A stretch of 64,000 bases of DNA from Sipunculus nudus (Eukaryota; Annelida; Sipuncula; Golfingiida; Sipunculidae): positions 3,185,318 through 3,249,317 of the forward strand of contig CM049314.1 of the NCBI GenBank assembly GCA_026874595.1, given 5' to 3'. The notes under the pieces are model-generated. The model was not told the DNA's origin. It did not search any database and saw nothing but the letters and a program-made list of their open reading frames with translations. Shown here in pieces: positions 58,502-64,000 of this stretch; positions within the stretch are counted from its first letter, which is position 1, and each line of letters starts with the position of its first letter. The position numbers and the translations under genes were made by a program.

Positions 58502-58700
58502 TGTGACAGATACCGAGCTAATGTTAAACTGCGCCATAAGTCACTCTGCCACATACCGAGCTAAAATTAAACTCCAACATATGCCACTCTGTCACATATC
58601 TACATATCTAGCTAGAATTTAACTCCGCTATATGCCACCCTGCCACATATCGAGCTAGAATTTAACTCCGCTACATGTCACTCTGCCACATGCCCACCCT
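58502..58700. repeat. ~50-bp minisatellite before the VWC coding exon
   Basis: Four diverged units, each with CACTCTGCCACATA-type, then GAGCTA and AATTTAACTCCGC-type words. It ends about 150 bp before the start codon at 58852. Confidence 0.75.
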
Positions 58701-58843
58701 ATATATTCAGGGAATATAGTTTTATTCATTGACGAAACCAGAGCCGAGCATATATATATGACCTTAGTTTTAGTTAACATCCTAGAGGAACTATATGCTT
58801 GTTTTGGCTATAATTCTGTTTTTCCTTTTTGTCTGATTGACAG

Positions 58844-59133
58844 GTGACGTCATGATCCACATAATTTGTGTCCTCGTTTTTCTCGCCAACTCAGCCCTTG
58901 GCACGGGACGCTTAAATATCCCCGGCGTCGTCTTCCATGACTTAGACTACTCCCCATTCGGCCAAAGTTGTAATTTACCAGACAACACACCAGTGGCCAC
59001 CTCGATCCTTGCAACGAATGGTGTAAGTGCATCTGCGGCGTAGTCATGTGTAAGAGGATCAGCTGTCCGAATGTGCTTGACTGCCAATATCCGATTGCAA
59101 TGGAAGATGGATACTGCTGTCCGCGTTGTCCAG
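58844..59133 (+). CDS. VWC gene exon with signal peptide and VWC domain
   Basis: Acceptor GATTGACAG at 58843, ATG at 58852, donor CCAG|GTACAT at 59134. Without a frame correction, translation from the ATG ends at TAG near 59041 after SASAA; with it, a ten-cysteine VWC core follows. This could be a sequencing or assembly error, an allele, or a real loss. Confidence 0.65.
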
Positions 59134-61525
59134 GTACATGGATGGTTTATTTTTTATATATTTCTAATAGTACAAATAAGATACAAGGATTGTGCATTTT
59201 GTGATAATTCATCAAAGTTTCAGGAATAAAATGTAATGTCATTTCAAGATAAGGAGGCTTCTCGGAAATGACATTTAATGTCCTTGAACGATCACTTGTC
59301 TTGCACAATTACATAATTGATTTATTGTGTATATTTAAAATCAGCTTAGAAATGGATTTTATTTTTCAAAATAATACGAAAAATGCGTTCATCTTTATAT
59401 GCATATCTGAATCTGACCTATTTGACCTTTGACCTCCATACTGGGGCAGAACCAGTTATTCTTTTTGTTACCATGATGATTTTGACAATAATTATTAAAT
59501 TCAAAGTGGCAATAACTTCGATTTTTAAATAGCTTAAAGTATTAGACAAACTGGATACAAAAAGTGACATGCTTGATTGCCGTGAAGGAACAGAACATGT
59601 TCATTCAATTTAGTGGAGAATTTGCATGTCTTTATAATGCTAAAATTTGGAAAAAATAATTTTTTAAAGGAAATATAATTAAAAGATATTTTTAATGCAT
59701 AAAAATTAACCCGGTTTACAATAGAAACATCCTCATATCTCATAGAGTGCTACCTCTCCCCTTATTGTGATGTATAGACAAATTATGATTTGTTATTAGC
59801 AGATTTGATGTTTCATTCACAAATTTTACAATTGAGTAGCTACCTGCCCGACTTTATACAGAGAAGCAACACCAACACGAAGTTTTACGGAACAAAGATA
59901 CATTTAACTAGAAATGCTCTTTGTTAACACCAATCAAGTTGTCCCCTAAAATTAATAATACACACTATGATTAGAATACCTTAAAAATAGTATCGATTTA
60001 TTCCGCAGGGTAAAACTACTTATAACATATTCATTAATTTTCTAATGATATTCATTTATTTTGAAAATATTTAACTTGAAAGGTGTTTGAATTTAAGCAC
60101 TTCGTTAAAGCAATTACATTTTTTTCAGGGCTCATGTTACGGTGCATAGTCATACCATATATAATCTACACTTCTACATTTTTGCTTCACACTTGAATTT
60201 GACTTTTGCGTGAGAAAGTAATTGAACATTTTTAATTTAAAAAGTAAATTATTGTAAGTTTAAAATACATCTTTTGATAGATTCATGCATTCGAAAGGAA
60301 GTCTCTACTCGATCCACAAGATTATATAATTTAAAAGGAATTAGCTCTAAATGCTAATATATATATATATATGCCATTTTTGCTCAGCGTCCTTCTGTGT
60401 GTCTGCCGTGGGATAAAATCACTCATATCTCGAGAGAGGTTTGATTTATCTGCCTTAAACTTTGCAGATGTATACATCTTGGATATATATCTTTCTCTAT
60501 TAAATGGCAGGTGGCGCCATCTATATTCATGTTTACGTTGCAGACATCCATGCTAGTATCTCAGGACTAGTTTGACATATCGGCCTGAAAAATCTGCACA
60601 AGTAAAGTTCTTTCATAACTCCACAGTTTATACAAATTTTGTGGCCCAAAGTACAACAATTTTTGCATGGTGTCCATCTGTTCATCTGCGTAGGGTAAAA
60701 TCACTCATATCTCAGCAAGGTTTAGACTTGTCCACCTAAATTTTTCATATGTACACATCTTTCATAGCTTTCTCTTTCAAATAACTTGTGGCGCCACCTA
60801 CATTAATGTTTACGTTGCAGACATCCATGCTGATATGCAACACATCTCACTCTGTTTCCCCTTGCCACCCAATCCATGCCTCACTTCACCCGTCCCACTC
60901 TGATTCGGCGGATACACGTAGTCGCTTGTCGACTACCCGTATTCTTGTTACAAAACATTATTAAAGATTCTTTTTAAAGACTTATAAGCAAAAGTCCTCT
61001 TTTGATATTTATCAAATATTATTCATTCTTACTAAATATTATGTATTAAGTTTCCATCTTTTTGACTGCTGTGAATTTTAAAATATAATAACTTGGTATC
61101 ACTTTGAATAACATTTCGATCAGTGTTGCATTTTACTGTTTAATTTTCGTTAAACAAAGATTTATTTAATTATATGAAAAATATTTAAATATTTTGTACA
61201 CTGATTATATTACTTTTCATTTATGAGCATCCATTAACATTAATCAATATAATTTTTAGCAACCAATCCTCCTCTGGTGCAGTTTATGACAGTTGCCTGC
61301 CTGCCAGCCCTGCAAACTTGCCAGACCGCGTTCCAAACCAACTGTCGTGGAGGCAGTTACGTGTGTGATCCGCCGACACAGAGCCAGTCAGGAGGAAACC
61401 AAGGCCCCGGGCGAAACTCTGGTCCAGCTTACACGATAAAAATAACAGATTTTCAGCTGACGAACTGGAATCGCGGTACCTATTATCACTATAGTTATGA
61501 CGATAAGTGTACAGCACAAGCCTGA
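58852..61525 (+). CDS. Small secreted VWC-domain protein, whole gene
   Basis: Two coding exons, 58852-59133 and 61260-61525. The N-terminus MIHIICVLVFLANSALG is a clear signal peptide. The first exon then gives a von Willebrand factor C pattern, CNEWCKCICGVVMC, ISCPNVLDC and GYCCPRC. The second exon adds CLPALQTCQTAF, NCRGGSYVC and a tyrosine-rich end, with stop TGA at 61523-61525. Splice phase 1 agrees across the intron. The start-codon frame and the VWC frame differ by one position, so a base is missing (or two added) between about 58967 and 59016. VWC proteins often bind growth factors or matrix; the role here is unknown. About 180 aa if repaired. Confidence 0.65.
59134..61259 (+). other. 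Intron of the VWC gene
   Basis: 2.1 kb, donor GTACAT, acceptor AATTTTTAG. Contains a duplicated segment at 60371-60930 and otherwise AT-rich sequence with no recognised exon. Confidence 0.5.
60371..60930. repeat. Twofold repeat ending in a hairpin
   Basis: Two related units (about 60395-60560 and 60690-60845) share AAAATCACTCATATCTC and ATGTTTACGTTGCAGACATC. Close to the right end a 7-bp stem, GTAGTCG...CGACTAC (60918-60936), forms a hairpin. It looks like a non-autonomous mobile repeat; class not assigned. Confidence 0.6.
61260..61525 (+). CDS. VWC gene last exon
   Basis: Acceptor AATTTTTAG at 61259; enters in phase 1 and runs 88 codons to TGA. Contains five cysteines near the start (ACLPALQTCQTAF, NCRGGSYVC) and one near the end (DKCTAQA). 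The middle is GN/S-rich. No known domain recognised in this half. Confidence 0.65.
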
Positions 61526-61902
61526 GGGCCTTCAGCGCAGCCCTCCAGGCCGTTAATTGACCGCACGGTGGTTGCAGCCCTCCAGGCCGTTAATGGACCA
61601 CACGGTGGTTCTGTTATACCAGATCCAACATCAATGCAGATGAGGCCTTTAACAGCAGTAAATAAATAGAGACGTGCAAGCTAATAGCATTATTCTTGTG
61701 TTTAAGAAGTTGTATAATCTATGGACTCAGTATACTAATTATATCAATAGTTATGATAAAAATTCATGTAATTTTTGAACCAATGTTTCTATATCTTTTG
61801 AATATGTATGTTCTGGTATATGATTTCTTGTTCTTCAAAATATGAACTTTGCTTACAACATGAAGCAACCAACATTATGTAGAATTATGAACTTAAGAAA
61901 AC

Positions 61903-61908
61903 AATAAA
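61903..61908 (+). terminator. Polyadenylation signal of the VWC gene
   Basis: AATAAA, 378 bp after the stop codon. An earlier AATAAA at 61661-61666 is an alternative. Confidence 0.5.
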
Positions 61909-62199
61909 GCACACCAATCTGCAATGTAAATCGGGTTTTTTTATATATATAGGAGGAAAAAATCATTCAGTTGTCCCTAGCCATCCAAATCGGATTCTAT
62001 GCATGTTTCTTGGTGTCCGGTCATAGTCTTCAGACTGTTGTAAGGGTAGTAGGCTTGGATCAGTACAGGGATCTATACTAGAGTACAAGCACAGTGGCGT
62101 CATTTTAATATCAAGATTTGGGGGTGAATCATATGGGTAGGCAGGAGCATTTTTTTATTCTTTGCATGTATTTCAGTCCGATTTCATTTTGGGACTACC

Positions 62200-62415
62200 G
62201 CACCTGCGGGTGTTTTTTGTGGACTCTCTCCCATTGCCAGGTCATAACACCGAGTGACTCCCAAAGACGCACTCGTTTGTGGGTGATACATGACTGCGGG
62301 GCACAACCTTTCCAATTGAGCCTACAGTGCCCTCACCATTGGTGCCTCGGTTCAGCTTTGAACTCACGACCTCCCGGCCTTGAGTCCCGTGCTCTAACCT
62401 TGAGCCACAGAATTC
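62200..62415 (-). mobile_element. tRNA-derived SINE
   Basis: On the minus strand, GTGGCTCAAGGTTAGAGCAC (from about 62415) fits a pol III A box, and GTGAGTTCAAAGC some 40 bp on fits a B box. Together they make a tRNA-like head of about 75 bp followed by unrelated body sequence to about 62200. Open frames across it are incidental. Confidence 0.6.
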
Positions 62416-62639
62416 GGTTATCTGTAGAAGAATATATGATCGTGATTAAAATGTACGAAACCGAATTCTTTCAACACAACCTTCAACCCATTTGGACCAA
62501 ACTCACGCGCTAAGTTAAAAGTATTATGAAACGAGTCTATGGTTTGATAGTTCTGTTTAGATTTTTGTTCTAATCTGATGAGTCCATGAACTATTTTGCC
62601 TCGCAAACATATAGGTCAATGACATCGAAGTAAAACGTT

Positions 62640-63000
62640 AATCCGGGGGTAAATATAGAGAGGACAAGAGAGAGACAGACAAACAGACAGACAGATAAAG
62701 AGAGAATTAAACAGACAGGCAGTCAGACTTAGAAATTATTGCTTTAGGTACCTTGACTTGTGTTTAAAAATAAAAGTATCAATATAATTTAGGAAAGTGC
62801 CAGAAATAGAACAACTGAGAGTGAACAATTTATAGTAAAGAAAATAGATGGGGAGTTTGAGTGAGCGTCATCAAATGTCCTGCTTTAACTTATAATGAAA
62901 TGCTAGGATTAACATTTAATTAAAACAGGGACACAAAATGAAACGTGAAAGAGATAGAGAGAGAGTGAGAGAGAGATGAGAAGGAGGGAGGAACAAGCAC
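62640..63000. repeat. GA- and CAGA-rich simple sequence
   Basis: Repeated AGAGAGA and CAGACAGACAGA patches at 62660-62705 and 62945-62990; no gene. Confidence 0.7.
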
Positions 63001-63970
63001 CACTTGAAGTTAAATAGTCCTGTCCCAAGTTGTTCCTAACCAAGAAAATACGTAATTATACAAAATACAAAAATTACTTCATGCCTCACATTTGTCTAGA
63101 AAATGTTGGTTGAGAGCGTGGGGGGAAGGGGTCTGGACTCCCAAAACCCCCTTCTGGATCAGCGCTTGTCCATATTTTCTCTTCTTGAAAGATCCATGTC
63201 TTTCCAAGAAACATCAAGGAAATTTTATCAAGATTATAAAAAGGGGATTTTTTTATGGGGGGGGGACCAAACAAGCATTACCCGCCCTCATATCAGCATG
63301 GATATTTCACCAAAGAAACAAGCCAGAATGATACTTAATACTAGTTTATTAATACTGTACACAAATTTAAAATAGAATATTAAAGATCTCCGGCACAGCC
63401 AAAGTCCCACAGTATCCAGAACCAAGATATTATACCCCGCGACTGGTAAAAAGGTGAAGCAACACCTGAAAAAAGGAAACATAATAATATTCCCAAAAGT
63501 ATCAGGCACGTGTAACCCCTAGAACATTGCCAGCTCCTAGAACATTGCCAGCCTTTTCTCCCTAGAAGGATATTAAAAACTTCACAGCCCTAATACTTAC
63601 ATAACCGCTCCAATACATACTGGGTGAATACAACCCTAGGAAATTTTCTGGTCTCAACATTACACAGAAAGAAACACCAGGCGAAAACGAAAGTAAAAAA
63701 AGAGAAATAAACAGTTGCTAGGGACAAAAGTATATTCTATTTTAAATAGCTACATGCATGCTTTCTTCTGATGAAGGGAACAAACGAATACATCAAATAA
63801 TGCAATACAAACAAAGAAAAGGCAAAGGACGTAGTGGGGAGAGACATAAAACAATACAGTCCAAGCACATACATCACTCAGAATCAATAACTATTTCTGC
63901 ACTTAACGGATTCCAGCCTTTTTTTAACTTCAGATGAACATATTACGAGTAAGTTAAGGTGTGTTATCAG
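63001..63970. other. Non-coding stretch
   Basis: No supported gene. Short open frames around 63090-63375 contain no domain. Confidence 0.35.
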
Positions 63971-63985
63971 ATAATGAAATTCGAG

Positions 63986-64000
63986 AAGGGGGGGGGGGGG
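63986..64000. repeat. Poly-G run at window edge
   Basis: Homopolymer of G up to the last base; its full length lies outside the window. Confidence 0.9.

Noticed and set aside
1-64000. CRISPR arrays, operons, ribosome binding sites, rRNA genes
   Set aside because: The window is spliced eukaryotic DNA. The tandem repeats found are microsatellites, minisatellites or duplicated exons, none with CRISPR-like spacing, and no rRNA sequence was recognised.

Overview
The window is AT-rich eukaryotic nuclear DNA: split genes with GT-AG introns, AATAAA polyadenylation signals, many (TA)n and (GA)n microsatellites, and layers of decayed transposable elements. The gene families and repeat types suggest a mollusc, most likely a bivalve, with a large family of multiple-EGF (MEGF/Draper/SCARF-like) receptors. 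The species cannot be named from the sequence. Most open frames here are short and chance; only two loci look like host genes.

Layout. (1) 746-13230, plus strand: a multi-exon gene for a single-pass membrane receptor with laminin-type EGF repeats. It has a signal-peptide exon, a series of phase 1-1 EGF exons, a transmembrane exon, a 26-nt microexon and a last exon with a tyrosine-bearing tail. The selected exons total 3150 nt (1049 aa) in one open frame. In its middle is an 861-bp two-exon tandem duplication bordered by two damaged partial copies. (2) 13420-13920: hairpin-headed repeat with 180-bp tandem units. (3) 14289-20167, minus strand: about twelve decayed EGF exons of a second receptor gene lying tail to tail with the first; every inspected exon is truncated or carries a stop, frameshift or lost splice site. 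A nearly exact 397-bp tandem duplication interrupts its 5' part. (4) 20739-31245, minus strand: a dead Ty3/Gypsy-type LTR element whose domain order is Gag-PR-INT-RT-RNaseH, the Copia-like order known from Gmr1 elements. Its RT is split by a piggyBac-like element (23415-25661), and its leader holds a second decayed Gypsy fragment with conventional features (about 28905-30080). (5) 31250-43400: mostly featureless DNA with a LINE scrap, microsatellites and one unexplained 196-codon ORF. (6) 43430-51250: paralogous blocks, two LINE 3' ends, a TTAA-flanked MITE, a degenerate LINE RT and three copies of a ~270-bp repeat. (7) 51898-54170: a GC-richer minisatellite, then a degenerate LINE interrupted by a TTAA-flanked 335-bp MITE. 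(8) 56958-61908, plus strand: a small secreted von Willebrand factor C (VWC) protein gene with a TATA box, a non-coding first exon and two coding exons; its reading frame is broken once in this assembly. (9) 61910-64000: a tRNA-derived SINE and simple repeats, ending in poly-G.

How it fits together: the receptor gene and its inverted dead copy show local birth and death of EGF receptor genes and of single exons. Phase-1 symmetric exons let modules be added or skipped without breaking the frame. The rest is mainly nested mobile DNA.
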